In this document: positions 1-6,625 of the stretch, piece by piece
Position numbering within the stretch: position 1 is the first letter of the stretch
Layout of the letters: each line of letters starts with the position of its first letter
DNA from: Streptomyces griseus
GTDB taxonomy: Bacteria; Bacteroidota; Bacteroidia; Chitinophagales; Chitinophagaceae
Length of the DNA: 15,290 nucleotides
NCBI GenBank assembly: GCA_943323705.2
Contig: CALPIT020000033.1
Span: forward strand, 1 to 15,290
Reading direction: 5' to 3'
Notes under the pieces: generated by a model
Database searches by the model: none
Seen by the model: the letters and a program-made list of their open reading frames with translations, nothing else
Told to the model about the DNA's origin: nothing
Position numbers and translations under genes: made by a program

Positions 1-1159
1 CAATCTTTGCAGGAATTTTCATTACCACACGACTGTCTTCTGTTCCATCCTCTTTGGTCCACTTTTCTTCTTGATAAGCCAGGGATATAACAGTCAAGAA
101 TAGACGATCAAGTCCAACTGAAGTTTCCACAACGAAAGGAGTGTAGTTGCCATAAGGCTTTCCTTCAGCATTCAAATCATTATCGAAATATTGAATTTTC
201 TTTTTACTGAATTTGGCGTGCTGACTTAAATCAAAATCAGTACGACTGTGAATGCCTTCCAATTCTTTCCATCCGAAAGGGAATTCAAATTCTATATCTA
301 GAGCAGCATCAGCGTAATGTGCCAATTTCACATGATCATGATATCTTAATTTTTCAGATGGTATGCCGATGCTTTCATGCCATTTTTTTCTGGCGTCTTT
401 CCAATAATTGTACCATTCCATTTGTGTACCAGGACGAACGAAGAATTGCATTTCCATTTGTTCAAATTCTCTCATTCTGAAAATAAACTGACGCGCAACA
501 ATTTCATTTCTGAATGCTTTACCAGTTTGTGCAATACCGAAAGGAATTTTCATTCTTCCTGTTTTTTGGACATTCAAGAAGTTGACAAAAATACCTTGTG
601 CTGTTTCAGGTCTTAAATAAATAGTATCTGCTTCTTCAGCAACACTACCTATTTGTGTGCTAAACATGAGGTTGAACTGACGAACGTCTGTCCAGTTGCA
701 AGTTTTGCTAATGCCACATTTTATTTTATTGCTTTCTATCAATGTTTTCAAGCCAGCCAAATCATCAGCGGCAAGCAATCTATCCATTTCTGCAATCAAC
801 GCTTCACCCGCTTCTTTATTCAGAGTTTCAACATGAGCTTCAATCAAATGATCAACACGATATCTTTTGTTGCTGTCTTTATTATCTATCATTGGGTCGC
901 TGAAATTATCAACGTGACCACTGGCTTTCCAAACGGTAGGGTGCATGAAGATGGCCGCATCGATACCAACGATATTGTCGTGCATTTGAGTCATGCTTTT
1001 CCACCATTCGTCACGGAGGTTCTTTTTTAACTGAGCCCCCATTTGTCCGTAATCATACACGGCGCTGAGGCCATCATATAATTCTGATGATTGAAAAATG
1101 TATCCGTATTCTTTACAATGAGAGATGATTTCCTGGAAATTATTTATTTCGTTTGCCAT
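1..1159 (-). CDS. glyS: Glycyl-tRNA synthetase (class II, single-chain), 3' end cut off by window
   Basis: Charges tRNA-Gly with glycine in the cytoplasm. The reverse strand reads open from an ATG at 1159 to the left edge, giving 386 codons without a stop; the C-terminal part, including the anticodon-binding domain, lies outside the window. The protein starts MANEINNFQEIISHCKEYGY and has the features of the eukaryote/archaea-like homodimeric GlyRS: the N-terminal segment with LYDGLSAVYDYGQMG (about 27-41), a zinc-type insertion with C148 and C154, YLRPETAQGIFVNF (about 181-194), class II motif 2 with FRNEI (216-220), and REFEQMEMQFF (230-240). The start is supported because family members begin just before the EIISxCKxxGY segment and because a promoter -7 box sits directly upstream. 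It lies downstream of nrdJ on the same strand but is separated from it by a terminator and the repeat/transposase island. Identity is very secure. Confidence 0.97.
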   Translation of the reverse strand, partial: MANEINNFQEIISHCKEYGYIFQSSELYDGLSAVYDYGQMGAQLKKNLRDEWWKSMTQMHDNIVGIDAAIFMHPTVWKASGHVDNFSDPMIDNKDSNKRYRVDHLIEAHVETLNKEAGEALIAEMDRLLAADDLAGLKTLIESNKIKCGISKTCNWTDVRQFNLMFSTQIGSVAEEADTIYLRPETAQGIFVNFLNVQKTGRMKIPFGIAQTGKAFRNEIVARQFIFRMREFEQMEMQFFVRPGTQMEWYNYWKDARKKWHESIGIPSEKLRYHDHVKLAHYADAALDIEFEFPFGWKELEGIHSRTDFDLSQHAKFSKKKIQYFDNDLNAEGKPYGNYTPFVVETSVGLDRLFLTVISLAYQEEKWTKEDGTEDSRVVMKIPAKI

Positions 1160-1165
1160 ATGGCG

Positions 1166-1173
1166 CAAAGATA
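1166..1173 (-). promoter_or_regulatory. Candidate -7 promoter box of glyS
   Basis: Read on the reverse strand the bases are TATCTTTG followed by CGCC, a full match to the Bacteroidota -7 element TAnnTTTG. The box ends only 6 nt before the glyS ATG, so a start site at the usual distance would fall at or next to the start codon and the transcript would be leaderless or nearly so. No good TTTG -33 element is seen at the right spacing; only a T-rich stretch is present, so the call rests on the -7 box. Confidence 0.45.
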
Positions 1174-1224
1174 GAAAATTAGGGGAGGAAAATCGATAAT
1201 TAAGAAATGTAAAATGAGGAAGCT

Positions 1225-1235
1225 TTGAAACGGTG
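1225..1235 (+). repeat. Remnant of a REP-like repeat near glyS
   Basis: The 11 bases TTGAAACGGTG match exactly the core and inner arm of the repeats at 1309, 1475 and 2168. The partner arm is missing and the conserved TGGGCTAA continuation is lost, so this looks like a decayed seventh copy. Because only 11 bases match, chance resemblance is not fully excluded. Confidence 0.4.
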
Positions 1236-1308
1236 AAACATAATGACAAATCCGGCATTTGTTGGTATTCCAAAAAATGATTGAGGTAATACCAATTTAA
1301 TCCAATCA

Positions 1309-1422
1309 CCCACTATTGAAACGGTGGGCTAATAAAAAAATATTGTTCAGTATATAAAATTAGAATTCATGATCTGTGAAATTTTCCTGTATTGTATTAT
1401 AGCCCACCGTTTCAACGGTGGG
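1309..1422. repeat. Inverted pair of REP-like palindromes (REPIN 1)
   Basis: Two 20-bp imperfect palindromes face each other. The right one (1403-1422) is CCCACCGTTTCAACGGTGGG, a 9-bp stem around TC. The left one (1309-1328) is its inverse, with a perfect inner arm but two changes in the outer arm (CCCACTATT). Each has TAG at its inner foot: GGGCTAA at 1326-1332 and TATAGCCC at 1398-1405. The 74 bp between them are AT-rich. The left flank (TTTAATCC just before 1304) resembles the flank of the repeat at 2168, so the unit probably extends about 12 bases further left. Confidence 0.85.
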
Positions 1423-1474
1423 TGTAGGTATTTCAAAATTAGAATATCATCATTATTTCAATTCAATATTTCCG

Positions 1475-1602
1475 CCTACCGTTGAAACGGTGGGCTAACA
1501 AAAAATAAATCGGTGATTATTTTAAATGGTGTTAAAATTCGGATAAATTTTCTATGATATTTTGTCTGTCATTGTATTATAGCCCACCGTTTCAACGGTG
1601 GG
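1475..1602. repeat. Inverted pair of REP-like palindromes (REPIN 2)
   Basis: The left palindrome (1475-1494) has one mismatch in the outer arm (CCTACCGTT). The right one (1583-1602) is identical to the perfect 20-mer at 1403, including the preceding ATTGTATTATAG. The interior begins GGGCTAACAAAAAATAAATC and shares a stretch of blocks (ATCGG, ATTATTT, AAATG, TTAAAATTCG) with the interior of the pair at 2168-2281, so these two pairs are copies of one unit rather than chance hairpins. The pair ends 100 bp before the transposase start. Confidence 0.85.
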
Positions 1603-1702
1603 TGGCCTTGTTTAAAACATCAAGGTTAATCAGATAAAAAACATCATAGACAAGATGTAAACAACAAGGTTATTTATTGACGTCAAATTAATTTGCATCA
1701 TT

Positions 1703-2122
1703 ATGCCACATTCATATTATAACGTTTGGGTTCATGCCGTTTTTGCAACCAAAGACCGCAACCCTATAATTACAACTGACATTGAAGAACAATTGTATTC
1801 TTGTCTTTATTCAGAATTCAAATCGATGGATTGCACATTAAAGATTGTCAACGGTCTTCCAGATCATGTGCATTGTCTTTTTATGTTAGGGCCGCAAAGA
1901 CCACTTTCTGAAGTAATGAAACACATTAAAGGACTCTCATCACATTTTATAAATATGCATAAAGCAACAACAGAAAAGTTTGCTTGGCAAAAAGGATATG
2001 CGGCATTTTCTGTGAGTGAATCAAGGGTTGATAGCGTTTATCAATATATAAAAGAGCAGAAAATTAAAATGAAGAGTTTAGAGGATGAGGGATTTGATTT
2101 TTTGAATGGAAAAGGGAAGTGA
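1703..2122 (+). CDS. IS200/REP-associated tyrosine transposase (Y1/HUH single-domain)
   Basis: A 139-residue protein of the Y1 transposase family (PF01797, COG1943), which cuts and rejoins single-stranded DNA at hairpin-bearing ends. Visible active-site parts are the HVH motif in LPDHVHCLF (H55, H57), the nucleophile Y115 in VYQYIKEQK, and Q119 four residues later, the same Tyr-to-Gln spacing as the metal-binding Gln of IS608 TnpA. The motif KFAWQKGYAAFSVSES (92-107) is typical of the Bacteroidota members, which often have HHKKKTF after the YIKNQ segment; here this is KIKMKSLEDEG, so the usual HH is absent and the C-terminus is short. The ATG at 1703 is the only reasonable start. The gene is flanked by REP-like palindromes on both sides and has no tnpB partner. 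The catalytic set looks intact, so the enzyme may be active; domestication as a RAYT is inferred from the repeats. Confidence 0.9.
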   Translation: MPHSYYNVWVHAVFATKDRNPIITTDIEEQLYSCLYSEFKSMDCTLKIVNGLPDHVHCLFMLGPQRPLSEVMKHIKGLSSHFINMHKATTEKFAWQKGYAAFSVSESRVDSVYQYIKEQKIKMKSLEDEGFDFLNGKGK

Positions 2123-2167
2123 TTTTTTTATTTTCTTAATTTTTGGATTCGACATTTAATCCGAATG

Positions 2168-2281
2168 CCCATCGTTGAAACGGTGGGCTAATAAAAAATA
2201 AATCGGCCATTATTTAAAATGTAATTAAAATTCGAATCGATTATCTGTTATTTTATTCTAGCCCACCGTTTCAACGGTGGG
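2168..2281. repeat. Inverted pair of REP-like palindromes (REPIN 3)
   Basis: The left palindrome (2168-2187) has one outer-arm change (CCCATCGTT); the right one (2262-2281) is the perfect 20-mer and with its neighbours forms a 10-bp stem (GCCCACCGTT/AACGGTGGGC). The inner feet are GGGCTAA and CTAGCCC. The interior resembles that of the pair at 1475-1602, and the total length (114 bp) equals that of the pair at 1309-1422. It begins 45 bp after the transposase stop and lies between that gene and the nrdJ terminator. Confidence 0.85.
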
Positions 2282-2371
2282 CGAAATTATTATTATTAAA
2301 AAACTACCCCCATCTTCACAATCCCTCACCCCCATCACTCATTCCCCCACGGTAAATATTCGCGCCAATCA

Positions 2372-2420
2372 TTCCCCTCCCTTGGAGGGGTTAGGGGAGG
2401 CTTTGGGGTTAGGGGAGGCC
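2372..2420. repeat. G-rich dispersed intergenic repeat, copy 1
   Basis: A perfect 7-bp hairpin CCCCTCC-CTT-GGAGGGG (2374-2390) is followed by two tandem copies of GGGGTTAGGGGAGGC (2387-2401 and 2405-2419, period 18). The order C-run, TTGG/TTCG, G-run, then a second G-run ending in GGCTT is also seen at 8488-8517. Such CCTCCCC/GGGGAGG elements are common intergenic fillers in Bacteroidota genomes; their role is unknown. Confidence 0.55.
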
Positions 2421-2422
2421 AC

Positions 2423-2455
2423 AAAAAAAGCCACCAGATTTTACTCCGATGGCTT
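2423..2455 (-). terminator. Rho-independent terminator of nrdJ
   Basis: On the reverse strand, 30 nt after the nrdJ stop, AAGCCATC pairs with GGTGGCTT (2448-2455 with 2428-2435) as an 8-bp RNA stem containing one G-U pair and a 12-nt loop, followed directly by seven T residues (2429-2423). The position and direction fit nrdJ, and it would isolate the transposase island and glyS from nrdJ transcription. Confidence 0.8.
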
Positions 2456-2484
2456 GGTGTTTTGCAATTAATCAGACACTATCT

Positions 2485-5400
2485 TTAGCTGCAACCTAAG
2501 CTGTTGCCGCAATTCAAACATTTGTAACAAGTACCGCTTCTTACCGTGATATGTCCACAAGTATTACAAGCTGGAGCATCTCCTTGCATTGATTTATTTG
2601 CAGCACTAACGGCATCTAATGATGAAGTAGCTTTTACCGGACTTGCAGCTCTGTGTGCTTTAACATCAGTATCTGCATTCCCTACCACTCTTACTTCACT
2701 TAATTCAGGAGTTCTTTCACCGATAGTGGGTTGTTCGTCCCATTCTTCATTGCCTAAATTTCCAACTTCTGGCTTATCCAAAACATGAACTAAATCAGTT
2801 CTGCCTAAATATTCGTAAGCTAATGAACGGAACATAAAGTCGATGATAGAAGTAGTTGTTTTGATATTTGGATGCTCTACACGACCTGCTGGTTCGAAAC
2901 GAGTGAATACAAATTTCTCAACGTATTCTTCTAAAGGAACACCATATTGTAAACCGATAGAAATAGCAATAGCAAAGCAGTTCAACATACTACGCATAGT
3001 AGCACCTTCTTTCGCCATGTCGATGAAGATTTCTCCTAAAGTACCATCATTGTATTCTCCAGTTCTTAAGAATAAAGCTTGTCCGTTGATTTTTGCTTTT
3101 TGAGTGAAGCCTCTACGTTTTGCTGGTAAAGCTCTGCGCTCAACAATCATGGCCAATTGACGCTTCAAGGAAGTATCTGCACTGCTTTGAACACGCTTGT
3201 TCATCTCTTCAAGCAATTCATCGATAGTCAATTTGCCCATATCAACAAAAGTGCTTTCGCCTACTGTATCTTTTATTTCTTCTTTCTCTTCTGCTTCGTC
3301 TGTAACTTTTTTCTTCTTATCAGATTTGTTACTCAAAGGCTGACTCAATTTAGAGCCATCACGGTAAAGCGCACACGCTTTCAATCCCAATTCCCAGCTT
3401 AAGCGATATGAATCAGCAATTTCTTCAACAGTTGCTTCGTTTGGAAGGTTGATGGTTTTACTGATAGCGCCACTTAAGAATGGTTGTGCAGCAGCCATCA
3501 TACGGATGTGGCCATGTGCATGAATATATCTTTCTCCTGTTTGACCACACTTGTTAGCGCAATCAAAAACAGATAAATGTTCGTCTTTCAAATATGGCGC
3601 ACCTTCTACTGTCATGGTACCGCATACATAGATGTTAGCAGCATCGATTTGCTCGTCTGTATATCCAAGCGCTTCCAATAAACTCCATCCGAAATCACTG
3701 TATTGTTCTGCAGTGAATCCAAGACGTTGTAAACAAGCTTCTCCTAAAGTATATACATTGAATACAAACCCGATTTCAAAAGCACTTGCCATGGCTGAAT
3801 TCAATTTTTGAATTTCTGTAGGCAAGAAACCTTTTGCTAATAATGATTCTTCATTGATGAATGGAGCACCTTTTAAAGTAGCATGTCCTTTTGCATAGTT
3901 TACAATTTCTTCAATTTCTTTTTCTGAATATTTAAGATTGCGTAATGCTTGAGGCACACTTTGGTTGATAATTTTGAAATAACCACCACCACTTAATTTT
4001 TTGAATTTAACCAAAGCGAAATCTGGTTCAACACCTGTTGTATCACAATCCATAACCAAACCAATTGTTCCTGTTGGAGCAATTACAGTAGTTTGTGCAT
4101 TACGATATCCGTTTTTCTCACCTAATTGAACTGCATCATCCCATGCTTTAGTTGCTGATTTCAATAAATAATCAGGACAATATTTAGCATTGATACCATG
4201 AGGCTTGATTTCAATTCCTTCGTAAGCATCCATTGCATCATAAGCAGCTGCACGATGGTTGTGCATTACTTTAAGCATGTGATGTTTGTTCTCTTGGTAT
4301 CTGTCGAATGTGCCTAGGAAACCGGCCATTTCAGCGGATGTTTTATATGCGATACCTGTCATGATAGCGGTAATAGCACCGGCAATTCCTCTTGCTTGTT
4401 CACTATCATAAGCGATACCACTTACCATCAACATACTACCAAGGTTTGCATAACCCAATCCTAAAGTTCTGTAGTCATAACTCAATTGAGCTACTTCTTT
4501 AGAAGGGAATTGAGCCATCAAAACTGAAATTTCAAGAACAACAGTCCAAAGGCGGCAAGTATATTCAAATCCTTTTACATCGAAAAGGTTATTGTCTTCG
4601 TTAAAGAAACGACGCAGATTTACACTGGCTAAATTACAAGCCGTGTTATCAAGGAACATATATTCGCTACAAGGATTAGAAGCACGGATTGGACCACCTT
4701 CAGGACAAGTATGCCATTCGTTGATAGTTGTATCGTATTGTGTTCCCGGATCTGCACAACGCCAAGCTGCGTAATTGATTTGATCCCATAGTTCCTGAGC
4801 TTTTACCGTTCTCATGGTTTTTCCTGTACTTCTGGCTTTTAATTCCCATTCGCCATTAGCATCCAAAACTTTGAAGAAAGAGTTTGGTATACGTACAGAG
4901 TTGTTACTATTTTGTCCGCTAACGGTTCTGTAAGCTTCACCTTCGTAATCACTTGCGTAGCCAGCAGCAATAAGTGCAGCTACTTTATCTTCTTCTTTTA
5001 ATTTCCAGGTTACAAATTCCATGATTTCAGGATGATCTAAATCCAGACAAACCATTTTAGCAGCACGTCTTGTTGTTCCACCACTTTTAATAGCTCCTGC
5101 AGCGCGATCGCCAATTTTTAAGAAACTCATCAATCCACTTGATGTACCGCCTCCACTTAATTTTTCACCTTCGCCACGGATGCTGCTGAAGTTAGTACCC
5201 ACACCACTACCATATTTGAAAATTCTGGCTTCTCTAACCCAAAGATCCATGATGCCACCTTCATTTACTAAATCATCATCAACACTCAAAATGAAACATG
5301 CATGAGGCTGAGGACGCTCATATGCAGAAGTTGATTTTTTTAATTGGCTATCTTTTGGATCTACATAATAATGACCTTGAGGTTTTCCGGTAATGCCATA

Positions 5401-5838
5401 TACTTCATGTAATCCGGTATTGAACCATTGTGGACTATTAGGAACACAAGCTTGATTCAAAATGCAATACACTAACTCATCATAAAACACCTGAGCATCT
5501 TTTGCAGAAGCGAAATAATTATATTTTTCACCCCATACTCTCCAGCAATGAGCCATACGGTGTGCCACTTGTTTAACTGTGGTTTCTCTTCCAGTTGTTC
5601 CATCTCCTTTTGGAACACCCGCTTTTCTAAAATATTTCTGTGCTAATATATCTGTGGCAATCTGGCTCCATTGTTTTGGAACTTCTACGTCATCCATTTG
5701 AAATACAACTTCGCCACTTGGGTTTTTAATAACTGAGGTGCGGTAATCATAATCAAACATGTCATAAGGACTTACGTCGTCTCTCGTGAACTGACGCTGG
5801 AAGCTGAGCGCTTTTGGTGATTGCTTTTTTGCTGGCAT
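2485..5838 (-). CDS. nrdJ: Adenosylcobalamin-dependent (class II) ribonucleoside-diphosphate reductase
   Basis: Makes deoxyribonucleotides from ribonucleotides in the cytoplasm using coenzyme B12, so it works with or without oxygen. The 1117-residue protein carries the reductase barrel signatures NQACVPNSPQWFNTGL (128-143), the reducing Cys C181 in HACFILSVDDD, KYGSGVGTNFSSIRGEGE (208-225), and the NPCSE active site (388-392) with thiyl-radical C390 between N388 and E392. C401 in TACNLASVNL is the second Cys of the redox pair, 11 residues after C390 as in other class II enzymes. A charged Lys/Glu linker follows, then a TSCPD domain (about 916-1012), and a Cys-rich tail with C1091, C1094, C1104, C1107, C1110 and C1116, likely a zinc ribbon or redox relay. 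No N-terminal ATP cone is evident. It starts with ATG at 5838 and ends at its own terminator. The 288-bp gap to dtd, which is divergent, shows no cobalamin riboswitch that I can recognise. Long for class II enzymes generally, but normal for this TSCPD-containing branch. Confidence 0.97.
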   Translation of the reverse strand: MPAKKQSPKALSFQRQFTRDDVSPYDMFDYDYRTSVIKNPSGEVVFQMDDVEVPKQWSQIATDILAQKYFRKAGVPKGDGTTGRETTVKQVAHRMAHCWRVWGEKYNYFASAKDAQVFYDELVYCILNQACVPNSPQWFNTGLHEVYGITGKPQGHYYVDPKDSQLKKSTSAYERPQPHACFILSVDDDLVNEGGIMDLWVREARIFKYGSGVGTNFSSIRGEGEKLSGGGTSSGLMSFLKIGDRAAGAIKSGGTTRRAAKMVCLDLDHPEIMEFVTWKLKEEDKVAALIAAGYASDYEGEAYRTVSGQNSNNSVRIPNSFFKVLDANGEWELKARSTGKTMRTVKAQELWDQINYAAWRCADPGTQYDTTINEWHTCPEGGPIRASNPCSEYMFLDNTACNLASVNLRRFFNEDNNLFDVKGFEYTCRLWTVVLEISVLMAQFPSKEVAQLSYDYRTLGLGYANLGSMLMVSGIAYDSEQARGIAGAITAIMTGIAYKTSAEMAGFLGTFDRYQENKHHMLKVMHNHRAAAYDAMDAYEGIEIKPHGINAKYCPDYLLKSATKAWDDAVQLGEKNGYRNAQTTVIAPTGTIGLVMDCDTTGVEPDFALVKFKKLSGGGYFKIINQSVPQALRNLKYSEKEIEEIVNYAKGHATLKGAPFINEESLLAKGFLPTEIQKLNSAMASAFEIGFVFNVYTLGEACLQRLGFTAEQYSDFGWSLLEALGYTDEQIDAANIYVCGTMTVEGAPYLKDEHLSVFDCANKCGQTGERYIHAHGHIRMMAAAQPFLSGAISKTINLPNEATVEEIADSYRLSWELGLKACALYRDGSKLSQPLSNKSDKKKKVTDEAEEKEEIKDTVGESTFVDMGKLTIDELLEEMNKRVQSSADTSLKRQLAMIVERRALPAKRRGFTQKAKINGQALFLRTGEYNDGTLGEIFIDMAKEGATMRSMLNCFAIAISIGLQYGVPLEEYVEKFVFTRFEPAGRVEHPNIKTTTSIIDFMFRSLAYEYLGRTDLVHVLDKPEVGNLGNEEWDEQPTIGERTPELSEVRVVGNADTDVKAHRAASPVKATSSLDAVSAANKSMQGDAPACNTCGHITVRSGTCYKCLNCGNSLGCS

Positions 5839-6126
5839 AATATCTCTTTTGTTAGTTAGTAAGTTATGTGATTCTCGTTTTAGAGGTCAACGAAAATATC
5901 TGATGTATCTCATCCATTCGGCTTCTAAATATCAACAAGGTGTGGACAAAATATCTGTAAAATATTGTAAGTCAGATGCGTATTGATTTTCATGAGTTTT
6001 GCACTATTTGTGGAAAGAATAAATTTTTTATTTGCTATTAAATTTTGTAGATATAAGGTTATTTCACTAATAAAATTTTTACTCAGTAATTTCGCCTGAT
6101 AATTATTGAAAAATAGCTTTAATAAA

Positions 6127-6579
6127 ATGAGGGTTTTAATTCAACGAGTTACACATGCAAGCGTAGAAATTGATGATAAAATAAAATCGTCAATTGAACA
6201 TGGCTTACTTGTTTTTGTAGGAATTGAAAATCCAGATAACGATGATGATATTGAATGGATAAGTAACAAAATTATCAACCTCAGAATTTTTGATGATGAA
6301 AATAAAATTCCGAATATTTCCGTGAAAGATAGTGGTGGCGATATTTTGCTAGTAAGTCAGTTTACATTACACGCACTAACGAAGAAGGGTAATCGTCCAA
6401 GTTACATCAATGCCAGCAAATCTGAAATTGCAATTCCTATTTATCAAAAACTTATCTTGCAATTGCAAAAAGATCTAGGAAAAAGTATTCAAACGGGAAT
6501 CTTTGGAGCAGACATGAAAGTCTCTTTGTTAAATGACGGACCCATCACCATTTGGATCGATTCGAAGAATAAAGAATAG
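6127..6579 (+). CDS. dtd: D-aminoacyl-tRNA deacylase
   Basis: Hydrolyses D-amino acids (and glycine mischarged on tRNA-Ala, as known for the family) from tRNA, a proofreading step after aminoacylation. The 150-residue protein begins MRVLIQRV, the normal start of the family. The open frame extends seven codons further to a TTG at 6106, but those residues are not family-like, so the ATG at 6127 is chosen. Both active-site motifs are present: SQFTL (77-81) and the cis-proline motif in NDGPIT (136-141), preceded by the conserved FGADM (126-130). It is divergent from nrdJ and is followed 46 bp later by the MazG-like gene in the same direction. TAATTTCG at 6087-6094 is one base off a -7 box but has no -33 partner. 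Confidence 0.95.
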   Translation: MRVLIQRVTHASVEIDDKIKSSIEHGLLVFVGIENPDNDDDIEWISNKIINLRIFDDENKIPNISVKDSGGDILLVSQFTLHALTKKGNRPSYINASKSEIAIPIYQKLILQLQKDLGKSIQTGIFGADMKVSLLNDGPITIWIDSKNKE

Positions 6580-6591
6580 GAGGTGATAATA

Positions 6592-6625
6592 AAAAATTCA
6601 AAATTTAAAAGTCAAAATTCAAAAA
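6592..6625. repeat. AT-rich AAAATTC-type intergenic repeat
   Basis: The gap between dtd and the MazG-like gene is almost entirely two imperfect units of AAAATTCAAAATTT/AAAAGTCAAAATTCAAAA. The same words recur at 12108-12177 before gpsA, there in both orientations. This is probably low-complexity intergenic sequence; no function is visible. Confidence 0.4.

Larger units (their letters stand above)
1309..2281. mobile_element. RAYT/REPIN-like island: IS200-type transposase flanked by repeat pairs
   Basis: The segment holds three inverted repeat pairs (1309-1422, 1475-1602, 2168-2281) and one single-domain HUH transposase gene. The repeats next to the gene (1583-1602 and 2168-2187) are inverted relative to each other, as expected for hairpin ends recognised by an IS200/IS605-type TnpA. 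There is no tnpB-like gene and no target duplication, consistent with this class, which moves single strands without duplications. The architecture (one transposase, several non-coding hairpin pairs of constant layout) fits REP-associated tyrosine transposases with REPINs. An ordinary IS200-like insertion with derived miniature elements is the alternative. Exact ends are uncertain. Confidence 0.7.

Noticed and set aside
377..1030. Open frames on the plus strand at 377-616 and 653-1030
   Set aside because: They lie inside glyS, whose reverse-strand protein is clearly conserved; their products have no family-like features.
1262..1295. 8-bp inverted repeat TTGGTATT/AATACCAA
   Set aside because: It has an 18-base loop, AT-rich arms and no T-run, and fits neither a terminator nor the REP-like family.
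1309..2281. CRISPR array from the recurring 20-bp repeat
   Set aside because: The copies alternate in orientation, the intervals are irregular and share sequence with each other, and no cas gene is present. A REP/transposase system explains all of this better.
2277..2471. 64-codon plus-strand frame covering the end of a repeat pair, the G-rich repeat and the nrdJ terminator
   Set aside because: Its codons are made of repeat and terminator sequence and the product is low-complexity.
5839..6126. Cobalamin riboswitch or NrdR box upstream of nrdJ
   Set aside because: No B12-box-like conserved core was seen. ACAAAATAT...ATATTGT at about 5946-5970 is weakly palindromic, but it is AT-rich and does not match the NrdR consensus well enough.
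6578..6587. Textbook Shine-Dalgarno AGGAGGTGAT just after the dtd stop
   Set aside because: The MazG-like ATG is about 40 nt downstream and no plausible start lies at normal spacing; this phylum rarely uses such sites. Probably chance.
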